Of a stretch of DNA of 64,000 nt, positions 44,881 through 55,031 are shown one piece after another. The DNA is taken from the NCBI RefSeq assembly GCF_900177665.1, contig NZ_FXAW01000002.1:186001-250000 (forward strand), read 5' to 3'. The position numbers and the translations under genes are program-made. The DNA comes from Marivirga sericea. Its GTDB lineage: Bacteria; Bacteroidota; Bacteroidia; Cytophagales; Cyclobacteriaceae. The notes below the pieces were generated by a model, which searched no databases, was not told the origin of the DNA, and saw only the letters and a list, made by a program, of their open reading frames with translations. How positions within the stretch are numbered: the stretch's first letter is position 1; each line of letters starts with the position of its first letter.

Positions 44881-46396
44881 ATTACATGAAGCAGTTTATG
44901 TAAAGTCAGATAACCCTGATCATGAGGGTAATCCTTTGATTGAAGCTTTACCTAGGTTGAATAACATTAAAGATTACTTCCGATATTGTGCAACAAACTC
45001 CATACACACCAGAGAGGAAGCAATTGAAAAGCCTTATCATATACGAAGGGATTATTTAAACCAGTTACAAAAAGATTTTGTATTGCCCAATTATGGAATT
45101 TGGGACGTATACCAGATGATTGTCAATGCACTTTTCACAAGCTATTCTTCTCGAAACCCTATTAAGGAAAACACCACAGAAAAAGTAATAAAGGATTATA
45201 GAGATTTATTACAAATAAGGGATCTGACAACAAAAGTTGCAGTAAGTAACAGTTGTTCTTTGTTCGGAATAAGTGGAATAGGAAAAACAACCGCTGTAAA
45301 TCTGGCCACTAGCACTTTTCCTAAAGCAATATTGCATAAGAATTTAGATTGTGAAAATTTTATTCAGATTCCGATTGTAAAGGTAGAATGTCCGAAGGAT
45401 GGTAGTATAAAAGACCTATGTCGATTTTTTTTTATAGAGCTTGATAAAATTTTGGGCGATTCCACATATGAAGATGATTACTGCAAAAAAAATGATTCTG
45501 AAAGTGATCGAGTTAACGCTTTATCTAAATTAGTTCTCAAACATCATATAGGAATTATAATAGTAGATGAAATACAACATTTGGATGCACAAAAAAGTGG
45601 TGGTGAAAAAAGAATGCTTCGCTTCTTTTTAAATTTAGATAATACATTAGGTATCCCTATCATGCTTGTAGGGACTAGAGACGGCATCGCAATATTCAAA
45701 GATGATGACAAACTAATTAGGAGATTTACTGCATCTGGGTTCTTGGAATGGAACCCTAAGCCAGAAGATGGGGAGTGGAAAAGATTTATTCAACGCCTCT
45801 TTAATTATCAGTATACAGATGAGAAAGCTGATGACAATATCGACTGGCCACGATTGTTTTATCATTATTCTCAAGGTATCTACTCTCGCGCATTCCAAAT
45901 CTTTAAAATTGCGCATCATTTGGCCTTTGATTATAATAAAGAGAAATTTACCGTCTCCTTAATCAATCAAGTAATTAGGGAAAGGCTTTATATCGATGAG
46001 CCTCTATTTGAAATAAAGCGGAAAGATAAAATAAAGGAACGTAATTATAATTTCCCATTAGAAGAAATTGACTACACTGATTACAGATCAATAGAAGTAA
46101 AAAATAAATTAGTCGAAAAAAAGATTTCATCAAATATTTTCAAAGGCAAGGTAACAAAAACGCTAGAAAGAAATAAGGAATTAAGTGCACAAGAAATAGC
46201 AGATAAAATAATCTTAGATCTCACATCAAAACCTGAAAAAACTAAAACTGTAAGTAAAAAGAAGGATATTAATGAGGAAGAGGAAGTACTGGCTGCAAAT
46301 ACCTTTGCTAATCTATTTTGTGAAGATAAAGACGAGACCTATCAAAAGGTAAAGGAATTTGGGGATATTTTCGAATTCGAAAAATTTAGATTGTAA
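44873..46396 (+). CDS. tnsC: Tn7-type ATP-dependent target regulator TnsC
   Basis: 507 residues from ATG 44873 (MNKLHEAVYVK), which overlaps the tnsB stop by 8 nt; a Met nine codons upstream in frame is less likely. AAA+ ATPase: Walker A GISGIGKTT (132-140), Walker B IIIVDEIQHLD (D232-E233). It bridges the target selector (TnsD or TnsE) to the TnsAB transposase and gives target immunity. Confidence 0.95.
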   Translation: MNKLHEAVYVKSDNPDHEGNPLIEALPRLNNIKDYFRYCATNSIHTREEAIEKPYHIRRDYLNQLQKDFVLPNYGIWDVYQMIVNALFTSYSSRNPIKENTTEKVIKDYRDLLQIRDLTTKVAVSNSCSLFGISGIGKTTAVNLATSTFPKAILHKNLDCENFIQIPIVKVECPKDGSIKDLCRFFFIELDKILGDSTYEDDYCKKNDSESDRVNALSKLVLKHHIGIIIVDEIQHLDAQKSGGEKRMLRFFLNLDNTLGIPIMLVGTRDGIAIFKDDDKLIRRFTASGFLEWNPKPEDGEWKRFIQRLFNYQYTDEKADDNIDWPRLFYHYSQGIYSRAFQIFKIAHHLAFDYNKEKFTVSLINQVIRERLYIDEPLFEIKRKDKIKERNYNFPLEEIDYTDYRSIEVKNKLVEKKISSNIFKGKVTKTLERNKELSAQEIADKIILDLTSKPEKTKTVSKKKDINEEEEVLAANTFANLFCEDKDETYQKVKEFGDIFEFEKFRL

Positions 46397-46400
46397 AAAC

Positions 46401-48233
46401 ATGCTTTATTATTGGCCTCATACATATCCTGATGAAATTCTATACAGTGTGATTGCCAGATATTTAAAAATTTCCGGAAGCCGAGGCCCCAAGCATTTAT
46501 TAAATAATCTTTTTGACAGAAAAACTATTAGTGCAACGCTTGATCTACCTAGCGGATTAAAAGATTTAATACATAACCTAGAAATGTTTGATAAGGATGT
46601 TGAAATGATTTTGGCCGATAACACCCTCTTCCCGTATTATCAGCCATTTTTAACTCCAACAAAAGCTGGGAAAGTTAGACACTCCATGTTAAATAAATCA
46701 GGAGATATTCATACGCTGATCGGTATTAACGCTGGCATTTTCCCCGCTGGAAAATCACCAAAATATTGCCCCATGTGCGTAAAAGAAGATAAATCTGAAA
46801 ATATATCGCCCTACTTGAGAAGAACCCATCAAATCCCATCAATACAAATTTGTACTCAACACAATATATATTTATTAGAATTAAATAAGAGTAGAGTTAA
46901 TTTTAACAAACATGAGTTTTTATTTCTTGAAGATCACTTAGATCAATTTAGCTTAATTGAACAAAATGAATCTACTGAATACCTCAATATTTGTAAGGAT
47001 ATTGAAAAACTGTTGAAAGGAAAGCAAAATCCTTTTGATGCTGATGACCCCTTCTTCTATCGGAAGGAATTATTTAAACATGGCTTAGTTAAAAACGCAA
47101 ATCAACTAAGTACTCAGGGGTTATATGAAAACTTTACTGACTTATATAACGACACTCTATTGGCTAAATTTAAGTCATCAGTAAATTTGGATAACCCTTC
47201 TTGTTGGTTAAAAGGAATATTTAGAAAACACAGAAAAGGCTTCGACCCCTGTCGGCATGTTATAATAGACAATTTTTTGAAATATTTAGAAACAAAAAAT
47301 GAAAGCCTAGAAGTCATTGAAATTGAAAATATAAAGTATCCTTGTTTAAATAAAGTGTGTGAGCATTACAATCAGTCAATCCAAACTACATTTTCAAGAC
47401 ACATTGACCATAAATCCAAACGGCAAATTACTTTGGTTGAATGTAATTGCGGACATAAATATACTCATAGCTATATAACTAGTAAGCAAAACTATTTTAC
47501 TAGAATAAAAGAATATGGACCCGTATGGCATTCTAAACTAAATCAACTTTTGGTAGAGAAAAAAATGAGTATAAGAGCTATTGCCCGAATGTTAGGATGT
47601 GACTCCAAGACGATCAATAAATTTAAATCAATAAAAGTAGTAGGCGATTCCACACCTAAAACTGAATTGAAGGAGAAGCAGGAAATTTGGCAACAGCATA
47701 TTAGGAAAAATCCTAAATCTGGGATTACTGAACTAAGAAAAAAGATGCCTGCCCTGTTTGCATTTTTATATCGGAATTGTAAAGAATGGTTACAAAAACA
47801 GCAATACCATAAATCTAAGCCAAATTCGAAATTAAGGATTAATTGGAAAGCAAGGGATCTTGAAATTCTCGAAGAATTAAAGATAGCAAGATCAAATGCT
47901 CTGAAAGAAAATCCAAAAAAAAGGATTACAAAAAGCTTACTTCTCATAATGGTGAAAAAAGAAAAAATGTTTTATAACAATCAAGAAAAGCTTAAAAATT
48001 GTGAAGAATACTTATCTAAAACTCATGAGTCGAAGTATTTTCATAGAAAAAAAAGACTTGTTCTTTCTGCTTTAGAAATGAAAGACGAAAAAGCAGAAAT
48101 TTCTTACTGGACACTCTTAAGAAAAGCAGGCATAAGAAAAGAATACCTTAACTATGAATTAATTCAAATTGCTAAAGGGATTGTAAATGGGACTTTTGAA
48201 TTATCAAGACAAGCATTCATTAAAACTGCATAA
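46401..48233 (+). CDS. tnsD: Tn7-type target selector TnsD (TniQ family)
   Basis: 610 residues from ATG 46401 (MLYYWPHTYPDE), 4 nt past the tnsC stop. TniQ-type start (PHTYPDEILYSVIARYLK) and a CCCH zinc site: C123, C126, C151, H154, nearly identical in spacing to Tn7 TnsD (C124, C127, C152, H155). An HTH at about 389-408 (MSIRAIARMLGCDSKTINKF) lies in the C-terminal region. TnsD binds the glmS 3' end, agreeing with where this element sits. It is about 100 residues longer than E. coli TnsD. Confidence 0.94.
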   Translation: MLYYWPHTYPDEILYSVIARYLKISGSRGPKHLLNNLFDRKTISATLDLPSGLKDLIHNLEMFDKDVEMILADNTLFPYYQPFLTPTKAGKVRHSMLNKSGDIHTLIGINAGIFPAGKSPKYCPMCVKEDKSENISPYLRRTHQIPSIQICTQHNIYLLELNKSRVNFNKHEFLFLEDHLDQFSLIEQNESTEYLNICKDIEKLLKGKQNPFDADDPFFYRKELFKHGLVKNANQLSTQGLYENFTDLYNDTLLAKFKSSVNLDNPSCWLKGIFRKHRKGFDPCRHVIIDNFLKYLETKNESLEVIEIENIKYPCLNKVCEHYNQSIQTTFSRHIDHKSKRQITLVECNCGHKYTHSYITSKQNYFTRIKEYGPVWHSKLNQLLVEKKMSIRAIARMLGCDSKTINKFKSIKVVGDSTPKTELKEKQEIWQQHIRKNPKSGITELRKKMPALFAFLYRNCKEWLQKQQYHKSKPNSKLRINWKARDLEILEELKIARSNALKENPKKRITKSLLLIMVKKEKMFYNNQEKLKNCEEYLSKTHESKYFHRKKRLVLSALEMKDEKAEISYWTLLRKAGIRKEYLNYELIQIAKGIVNGTFELSRQAFIKTA

Positions 48234-48235
48234 TT

Positions 48236-49798
48236 ATGGCATTTGAAGTTATCTCAGTACCAAATGCCGTCTTTTCAGATGATCAATGGCAGTTGGAAAC
48301 CGAAGTTAAAAAATTAGGCATAAAGCCTTATTATCAAAAAGAATACTTTCCAGTTGACAGGACGCCTAACATTTTAATTGGAGGGGAAATTGAAAATTTT
48401 GAACAATTAAACCCTGATGCCCTTCCAAAGGAAGATTTACATTTTCAAGATTTTGGAAAAGGTTATTGCATTAATTTCAAGGATTTAAAGACTGGAGATT
48501 TTGATTTTTATAATCCTAGAATATTATATGATGAATCAATGATATATCGAATAGAGCATAATGGGGAATATTATGTTTTCTTTTGTTACGATCTATTTCG
48601 GGTATTACTATTTATCACCAGTGAAATAGGTTCGTTCATTTTTAAAAATGAATTTTTAGACATTGCCTTGGATCATCGCGAAATAATAAAAGAGGATTCT
48701 AAAAAAAAATTAATATTACAGTTTAATGATTTTCTTCCTATTAATTTATTGAAAAATCAAACTTTTATTTTCAATGTTGCTTACCTTTTATTTTGCAAAC
48801 CAATAAAAAAATATTGGGATGATATTAAATTCAGTCCAACCATATCAAAAAGGGACTTTTCGTTCAGCCAATTAAATTTAAAAGATGTAAAGATGAATAT
48901 GTGCGTCAAAAAATACGCAAATTTCAATTTAGTGCTTCAAATAAATGATATTGATATAAATGAGACATTACCATTTGAAGTAATAAAAGTAATCCTCCCC
49001 GAATTGACCGAGACTCAATCTACCAAAGACGCTTCTGATAAAAAGAAAAAAGCATTGGACAATGAATTTCCTATCGTCCCAGATGTTAGTAAAAAAGGTC
49101 ATAATCAGCAAAAAAGAAGATCTAAAATACCCATAAGCATTGGTAATAACTTTGTAAAAAAACGACCAGAAATTGTTTATAAAAGAAGCACAAGTAATAA
49201 TAGGAAGGTAAGGAAATCAAATACCTACAATAAAGACATTCCTAACAAAGAATTGAGATTTAGTTTTGGAGGGAGATCATTTGATGTTAACAATATTAAA
49301 GCCAAGCTTGAATCAAACTTAAAGTTTAAAGAATTTGATTACTCTAAAATCCCTAATGGTTTATTCACCTTTTGTAAGGCTTTTGAAATTACTGCAAATG
49401 GCTTTGGTCTATCTTTCGAGTATGTCATAAGAGATGTTCCTGAACACCTTGTATTTTCTAACATAAATGGACAGAAACGAAAAATTTTAATTATTGAAGT
49501 AACGGATCCTGATCCATTTTTCTTGTTAGAAGTGGATTCTTCAGACGGTAAATATATCTCAACTTTGGTTTTTGAAGATGTTGAAAATATTGAAAAGGGA
49601 GAGTTTTTAGAAAAAACCATTTTAAAAATGAGTGCAAATGGAGGCGTTTGGCCAGCTCAATACTTGGCAGAGTACAGTAGGCATTGGAGAATAAGACATC
49701 CACGAGGTCTTAAATCAACAAAACCGGAGGATCAGGAAATGTACGAGAAAGTACAGAATAAATTAGTTGATAATTTAATAGAATTTTTTGCTGCATAG
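48236..49798 (+). CDS. tnsE: TnsE-like target selector (conjugation/replication-directed)
   Basis: 520 residues (Tn7 TnsE 538). Directly follows tnsD (2 nt), the Tn7 gene order. The C-terminal third contains DPFFLLEVDSSDGKYISTLV and later VWPAQYLAEYSRHWRIRHPR, matching the TnsE C-terminal domain as I recall it. TnsE directs Tn7 to replicating, conjugating plasmids by recognising 3'-recessed ends and the beta clamp. The N-terminal 300 residues are not recognisable to me. Position and C-terminal motifs make this likely but not as firm as A-D. Confidence 0.78.
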   Translation: MAFEVISVPNAVFSDDQWQLETEVKKLGIKPYYQKEYFPVDRTPNILIGGEIENFEQLNPDALPKEDLHFQDFGKGYCINFKDLKTGDFDFYNPRILYDESMIYRIEHNGEYYVFFCYDLFRVLLFITSEIGSFIFKNEFLDIALDHREIIKEDSKKKLILQFNDFLPINLLKNQTFIFNVAYLLFCKPIKKYWDDIKFSPTISKRDFSFSQLNLKDVKMNMCVKKYANFNLVLQINDIDINETLPFEVIKVILPELTETQSTKDASDKKKKALDNEFPIVPDVSKKGHNQQKRRSKIPISIGNNFVKKRPEIVYKRSTSNNRKVRKSNTYNKDIPNKELRFSFGGRSFDVNNIKAKLESNLKFKEFDYSKIPNGLFTFCKAFEITANGFGLSFEYVIRDVPEHLVFSNINGQKRKILIIEVTDPDPFFLLEVDSSDGKYISTLVFEDVENIEKGEFLEKTILKMSANGGVWPAQYLAEYSRHWRIRHPRGLKSTKPEDQEMYEKVQNKLVDNLIEFFAA

Positions 49799-49956
49799 CT
49801 TTCTACTTAAGGAAAAATATGACTGATGATCTTAAGGTATCAAATTTGACTAATGTCAAAATCTTCATCAGATTCATCGAATAATACGGTCATCCTATGT
49901 GATTCTAGGAAATTTTACCTTAATTTAAGTCATTATTATATCAATTAAATCCATAA

Positions 49957-52764
49957 ATGACTGCAACAGCCAACCAAAACCCTGAGCAAATTGCTAGAGA
50001 CCGCATTGATCAAATGCTGTTAGATGCTGGGTGGTTGGTGCAAGATAAATCCAAAGTAAACTTATCGGCAGGATTAGGAATAGCAGTTCGAGAATACCAA
50101 ACTGACATTGGACCCGCTGATTATGTGCTATTTGTCAATCGTAAACCAGTTGGAGTAATTGAAGCTAAAAGAGAAGAATCAGGTGAAAAACTCACAGTAG
50201 TAGAAGACCAATCTACACAATATGCTAATGCCTCTTTAAAATATAACCTGAATAAAGAACCACTTCCTTTTGTTTATGAAAGTACGGGGGTAATTACTCG
50301 ATTTACTGATTACCGTGATCCCAAACCAAGGTCAAAACCTGTTTTTCATTTCCATCTGCCGCAAACTTTATTGGACTGGTTTGACAAAAGTGAAACATTA
50401 AGGGCAAGGCTCAGGAAAATGCCAGCCTTACCCAAAACCGGCTTACGACCTGCTCAGATCAAAGCCATTAATAATCTTGAAAATTCATTTAAGGAAAATC
50501 GCCCAAAAGCTTTGATTCAAATGGCTACCGGTGCAGGAAAAACCTTTACGGCCTGTACTTTTGCTTACAGATTATTAAAGAATGTGGATGCCAAAAGGAT
50601 TTTATTCTTGGTAGATACCAAAAACCTAGGAGAGCAAGCCGAACAAGAGTTTTTAAAGTATCAGCCCGTTGACGATAACCGGAAATTTACAGAGCTATAT
50701 AATGTACAAAGGCTAAGCTCAAGCTATATAGCTACAGATAGTCAGGTATGTATTTCTACCATTCAAAGACTCTACTCCATATTGAAAGGGCAAGAACTGG
50801 ATGAGGATATTGAAAAAGAAAACCCTAACGAGAAAGGCTGGAATTGGCAGAAGAAAGAACCACTCCCGGTAGAGTATACCAGTAAAAACCCCATTGAGCA
50901 GTTTGATTTTATTATCATAGATGAAGCCCATCGATCTATTTATAATTTATGGAAACAAGTACTCGACTATTTCGATGCTTTTTTAATTGGTTTGACTGCT
51001 ACTCCTGACAAAAGGACTTTTGGTTTTTTTAATCAAAATGTGGTTAGTGAATACACTTATGAAGATTCCGTTTCCGATGGAGTAAATGTTCCTTATGATG
51101 TATTTACCATAGAAACAGAAATCAGCAAGAAAGGCAGTAAAATTGAAGCCAAAACAGAACAGTTTATCGAAAAAAGAGATAAGCAGAGCAGAAAGCAACG
51201 CTGGGAAAGATTGGATGAAGATTATGAATACACTACCAATAAACTGGATAAAGATGTTGTAAATCCCAATCAAATCAGGACTATCATTCAGGCTTTTAAA
51301 AAAGCACTCCCTACAATCTTCCCAGACCGATTTGATGAAAAGGGTGAGTTTGAAGTGCCTAAAACATTGATTTTTGCCAAAACAGACAGCCATTCGGATG
51401 ATATTATCAATATCGTAAGAGAAGAATTTGGCGAGGGAAATGACTTTTGTAAAAAGCTGACCTATAAAATTGAAGAAGATCCAAAATCGGTATTGAATCG
51501 CTTTCGTAATTCATGGGCACCACGAATTGCGGTTACCGTGGATATGATTGCTACTGGTACTGATGTAAAGCCATTGGAAGTACTACTCTTTATGCGAGAT
51601 GTGAAAAGCATCAATTATTTTGAACAAATGAAAGGAAGGGGTACACGCACCATTAATTTTGATGATTTGCAAAAAGTAACCCGTACCGCTAAACACACCA
51701 AAACCCATTTTGTGATAGTGGATGCCGTTGGTGCTACCAAATCCAAGAAAACGGATAGCAGACCGCTAGAGCGTAAGCCTGGAACTGCGCTTAAAGATTT
51801 ATTGGGTGCAGTGGCAATGGGTGCTCAGGATGAGGATTTGTTTACTTCACTTGCCAATCGTTTGATACGATTAGACAAACAACTTACCGAAAGCGAAAAA
51901 ACAGAACTTTTAAAACTTACCAATGGGAAAGCCTTAAATACGATTAGCAAAGAACTACTGGAGGCTTATGACCCTGACACCACCTCTCAAATTGAAGGAG
52001 ATACTCAGAGAGGATATGCTGGTTCTTCTCCTGATGATATTGGGAAAGCAATAAATAAGGCTTTGGAGCAAAAGCGCAATGAAGCCACTAAAGTATTTAC
52101 GGGGGAGTTAAATGAATATATTGAAAATGTACGCAAAGTACACGATCAAGTAATTGACACCATCAATCAAGATAAAGTCATCAGTGCGGAATGGGATAGT
52201 TTTACTACGGATAAAGCTAAAGATGTGGTGAAGGAATTCTCCACTTACATTGCAGAACATAAAGACGAAATTACTGCTTTAAGTATTTTTTACGATCAAG
52301 CTTATAACCGAAGAGCCCTTAGTTATCAGATGATAAAAGAGCTGATGGAAAAGCTCAAAAGAGAAAAGCCATTACTTGCACCTCATTATGTATGGGAAGC
52401 TTACAACCAATTGGAAAATGTAAAGGAGAATAGCCCTAAAAATGAATTGGTTGCCTTAGTTTCTTTAATTAGGAAAGTGAGTGGGATTGATAAAGAACTC
52501 ATCCCCTATCATAAAACGGTAGATAAAAATTTTCAGGATTGGGTATTTAAACAAAATGCTGGGCAGCACAATAAATTCACCACTGATCAAATGGAATGGT
52601 TACGCATGATGAAAGACCATATTGCCAATAGTTTTCATGTCGAAGCAGATGATTTGGACTATACGCCTTTTGATGCAAAAGGAGGAAGAGGAAAAATGTG
52701 GGCTCTATTTGGTGAGGAAATGGATAATGTAATTATAGAACTTAATCAAAACCTAACAGCTTAA
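49957..52764 (+). CDS. hsdR: Type I restriction endonuclease subunit HsdR
   Basis: 935 residues. N-terminal PD-ExK nuclease: D55 and E69-AK71 (GPADYVLFV; VGVIEAKREES). SF2 motor: Walker A MATGAGKTFTA (K195), DEAH box IIIDEAHRSI (D322-H325), later VTVDMIATGTDVKPLEVLLF and MKGRGTRTI. EcoEI-type C-terminal domain. It cuts DNA lacking the HsdM/HsdS methylation. First gene of the cargo operon, with hsdS and hsdM separated from it by other genes. Codon use looks less AT-rich than the following gene. Confidence 0.96.
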   Translation: MTATANQNPEQIARDRIDQMLLDAGWLVQDKSKVNLSAGLGIAVREYQTDIGPADYVLFVNRKPVGVIEAKREESGEKLTVVEDQSTQYANASLKYNLNKEPLPFVYESTGVITRFTDYRDPKPRSKPVFHFHLPQTLLDWFDKSETLRARLRKMPALPKTGLRPAQIKAINNLENSFKENRPKALIQMATGAGKTFTACTFAYRLLKNVDAKRILFLVDTKNLGEQAEQEFLKYQPVDDNRKFTELYNVQRLSSSYIATDSQVCISTIQRLYSILKGQELDEDIEKENPNEKGWNWQKKEPLPVEYTSKNPIEQFDFIIIDEAHRSIYNLWKQVLDYFDAFLIGLTATPDKRTFGFFNQNVVSEYTYEDSVSDGVNVPYDVFTIETEISKKGSKIEAKTEQFIEKRDKQSRKQRWERLDEDYEYTTNKLDKDVVNPNQIRTIIQAFKKALPTIFPDRFDEKGEFEVPKTLIFAKTDSHSDDIINIVREEFGEGNDFCKKLTYKIEEDPKSVLNRFRNSWAPRIAVTVDMIATGTDVKPLEVLLFMRDVKSINYFEQMKGRGTRTINFDDLQKVTRTAKHTKTHFVIVDAVGATKSKKTDSRPLERKPGTALKDLLGAVAMGAQDEDLFTSLANRLIRLDKQLTESEKTELLKLTNGKALNTISKELLEAYDPDTTSQIEGDTQRGYAGSSPDDIGKAINKALEQKRNEATKVFTGELNEYIENVRKVHDQVIDTINQDKVISAEWDSFTTDKAKDVVKEFSTYIAEHKDEITALSIFYDQAYNRRALSYQMIKELMEKLKREKPLLAPHYVWEAYNQLENVKENSPKNELVALVSLIRKVSGIDKELIPYHKTVDKNFQDWVFKQNAGQHNKFTTDQMEWLRMMKDHIANSFHVEADDLDYTPFDAKGGRGKMWALFGEEMDNVIIELNQNLTA

Positions 52765-52771
52765 AGAAAAC

Positions 52772-53776
52772 ATGGAAGTAACACGAATAATAATTCACCA
52801 AATATCTAAGGAACAAGGAGTAATAGAAGCTCATTTAGACTTATCTGAAAATTTAATTCCTATTGAGAACGAAGTTACATTTTTGACAGAAAAGTTATCC
52901 AAATCATTTAATAAGGATGAGAGAGTAATAAAAATTAATTTTTTAGAGGATCAAGATGTATTTCAAAAATCCCTAAATATTTTTTTAAATAATGATACGG
53001 ATGATGACTTTAAAGAATTCTCTGTTAAATCTATTAATAGACTTAAAGATATTTTACTAGGGGTTATATTCGCGACAGGTGGTTATGTAATATTTATTGA
53101 ATATGAAATAAATGGGACTGAATTTGTATCTGTTTTCATAGTTAGAGATTCAAAAGAAGTGACATTAGAGAAATCAGACTCAAATAATGAATTTATTGTT
53201 CAATTAACTAAGATTATTAAGACAGAAAACCTTGCAATGGCTGTTCGAATAGAAACAGCTAAATTATTGAATGGAGATGATAGATATTTACATTTTACCC
53301 ATGTTAAAGGAAATACATCCGAATATTTCATAAAATGGATTGAAGCAGATATTGTAAACAAAAGCAAAGAAGACACAAGAACATTTATTGGGATGTTAAA
53401 TCACGTTGATGTGCCAATAGATAACTTGACAGGAGAAAAAATGGAGGAGAGTACCTTTCGAAAAAGAGTACATGATTACATCAATACTGCAGGAGGTGTA
53501 ATAAATTTAAATGACATAAGTAAACATTTTTGGGGTGATGAGCAAAAATTATCTAACTACGCAGAAGAAAATAATATCACCATTGATATGGAATTCAGAA
53601 GTACTAAGAAGGTTCTAGATCAACTTAATAAATATACCATTGAATCAGGCAAATTAAAGCTCTCTTTCACAAGAAAAGATTATAATCAAGGTATCGTTAA
53701 ACTTGGAGACAATAATCAAGTCATAATAGAAGACGAACATCTCTATTCAAAATTTGATGAATTAGATTTAGAATGA
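52772..53776 (+). CDS. YejK/NdpA-family nucleoid-associated protein
   Basis: 334 residues (E. coli YejK 335), alignable from end to end by eye: RIIIHQISKEQGVIEAHLDL, EVTFLTEKLSKSFNK, GGYVIFIEYEINGTEFVSVF, DRYLHFTHVKGNTSEYFIKW and the C-terminal FWGDEQKLSNYAEENNITID. NA37 proteins bind DNA in the nucleoid; their molecular role is poorly known. Here it sits 8 nt after hsdR and overlaps the next gene by 4 nt (ATGA), so it is made together with the membrane protein. A role in phage or plasmid defence is inference from this setting. Confidence 0.88.
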   Translation: MEVTRIIIHQISKEQGVIEAHLDLSENLIPIENEVTFLTEKLSKSFNKDERVIKINFLEDQDVFQKSLNIFLNNDTDDDFKEFSVKSINRLKDILLGVIFATGGYVIFIEYEINGTEFVSVFIVRDSKEVTLEKSDSNNEFIVQLTKIIKTENLAMAVRIETAKLLNGDDRYLHFTHVKGNTSEYFIKWIEADIVNKSKEDTRTFIGMLNHVDVPIDNLTGEKMEESTFRKRVHDYINTAGGVINLNDISKHFWGDEQKLSNYAEENNITIDMEFRSTKKVLDQLNKYTIESGKLKLSFTRKDYNQGIVKLGDNNQVIIEDEHLYSKFDELDLE

Positions 53777-55026
53777 AAAACATTTCATTAATAGAATATA
53801 TTATCTCAAAAGAGGGTGGCTGGAAATATAATTATGAGGATAAAATTATTGAATTCCCTGAGGATGATGAATTAATCAGCCTTTTAAGTGCAAACAATAT
53901 TCAGCCTGATAATAGAAGGTCCAGTGTATATGTAGAAAAGCATTCTTTACCATTTAGTTTATTTTTTGATCTTGATGAATACTACAGTGAGGTTAAAGAA
54001 AAAGATTTTGAAAAAGATATAATATTATTTGTATCTGAGAACCAATATATATTATATAAATCTGAAAAAACGCTTAATTCTGAAAACGAAGAAATTGAAG
54101 ATTTTATTTTTACTAATACTTTAGTCTACTTTGATGCACTGAAATTTTTGAAAGGCAAAGCCAATAATTTAATAGACTCTCAGGATTTAATTGATTTCTT
54201 TTCAGATACCACGAACAAATTGATTATTAGCTCCTTTGATAAACAAAAACTTATTGTAAGATTTCCACGGAGTGGAGCAATTGAATTAGATAGAAATATT
54301 GATTATGGAGAGGATTGGGAATCTTTTAAAAAATCATTTACTAAAGAAAATAAAAACTTTCCTGTTTTTATTAAGAATTCAATCCTACATATTTTTTCTC
54401 ACCAAAGAGAAATTTCTTTTAAAGAATTCATCATAAATTTGAAAAAGATCATTCATGATGCTAATCGTAATTTCTCGATTTTTATCAATGACTTATCAAT
54501 AGAAAAACTGAAAGCTGATTATAAAGAGTATAAAAGTTCCTATTTTGAAAAATTAAATTCTCTTTTATCCAAATTAGTAAATCAAGTTATAGCATTACCA
54601 TTGACTTTTCTTGCTATAGCATTTGCTATTGATAAAATTGACAACAATTTTATAAGTGTAATTATTATGATTGCATTAGTAGGTATTACAATTTTTGCTG
54701 TTGCCATTTCACGTCATTATCAACAAGATTTAAATTTTATTAAAATTAACTTTGATAGCGATTTCAAAAGTATTGAGAACAGTAAATTTTTCAACGAATA
54801 TCCAGAGGAGAAAACTGACTTTACTGAAGTTAAAACTAGATTTCAAGCTAAATATAAAACTATTTCTTCCTATTTAACCAGTTACCTTATATTAACGATT
54901 GTAATTAATTTATCCTTGATAGGTTTTATTTTATTATCTCTAATGTTGGATTTGAAGCTAATCATTTTCACTTTAAGCATAATCTTGATTTCCTTATTTA
55001 CACTTATCTGGTTTTTATTTAAATAA
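53773..55026 (+). CDS. Membrane protein coupled to the YejK-like protein, unknown function
   Basis: 417 residues. The N-terminal 250 residues are cytoplasmic, acidic and unrecognised (IEYIISKEGGWKYNYEDKII). Then two TM helices (about 275-295 and 300-320), a charged linker (about 322-368) and two more TM helices (about 370-392 and 395-416). The ATGA overlap with the YejK-like gene implies a stoichiometric pair: a DNA-binding partner plus a membrane effector would be typical of abortive-type defence. It resembles no system I can name. Confidence 0.75.
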   Translation: MKNISLIEYIISKEGGWKYNYEDKIIEFPEDDELISLLSANNIQPDNRRSSVYVEKHSLPFSLFFDLDEYYSEVKEKDFEKDIILFVSENQYILYKSEKTLNSENEEIEDFIFTNTLVYFDALKFLKGKANNLIDSQDLIDFFSDTTNKLIISSFDKQKLIVRFPRSGAIELDRNIDYGEDWESFKKSFTKENKNFPVFIKNSILHIFSHQREISFKEFIINLKKIIHDANRNFSIFINDLSIEKLKADYKEYKSSYFEKLNSLLSKLVNQVIALPLTFLAIAFAIDKIDNNFISVIIMIALVGITIFAVAISRHYQQDLNFIKINFDSDFKSIENSKFFNEYPEEKTDFTEVKTRFQAKYKTISSYLTSYLILTIVINLSLIGFILLSLMLDLKLIIFTLSIILISLFTLIWFLFK

Positions 55027-55031
55027 TATTT

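Noticed and set aside
52772-55026. Kiwa system (membrane protein plus DNA-binding partner)
   Set aside because: The partner aligns to YejK/NdpA over its full length and the membrane protein has a large N-terminal domain; I see no specific match to KwaA/KwaB.
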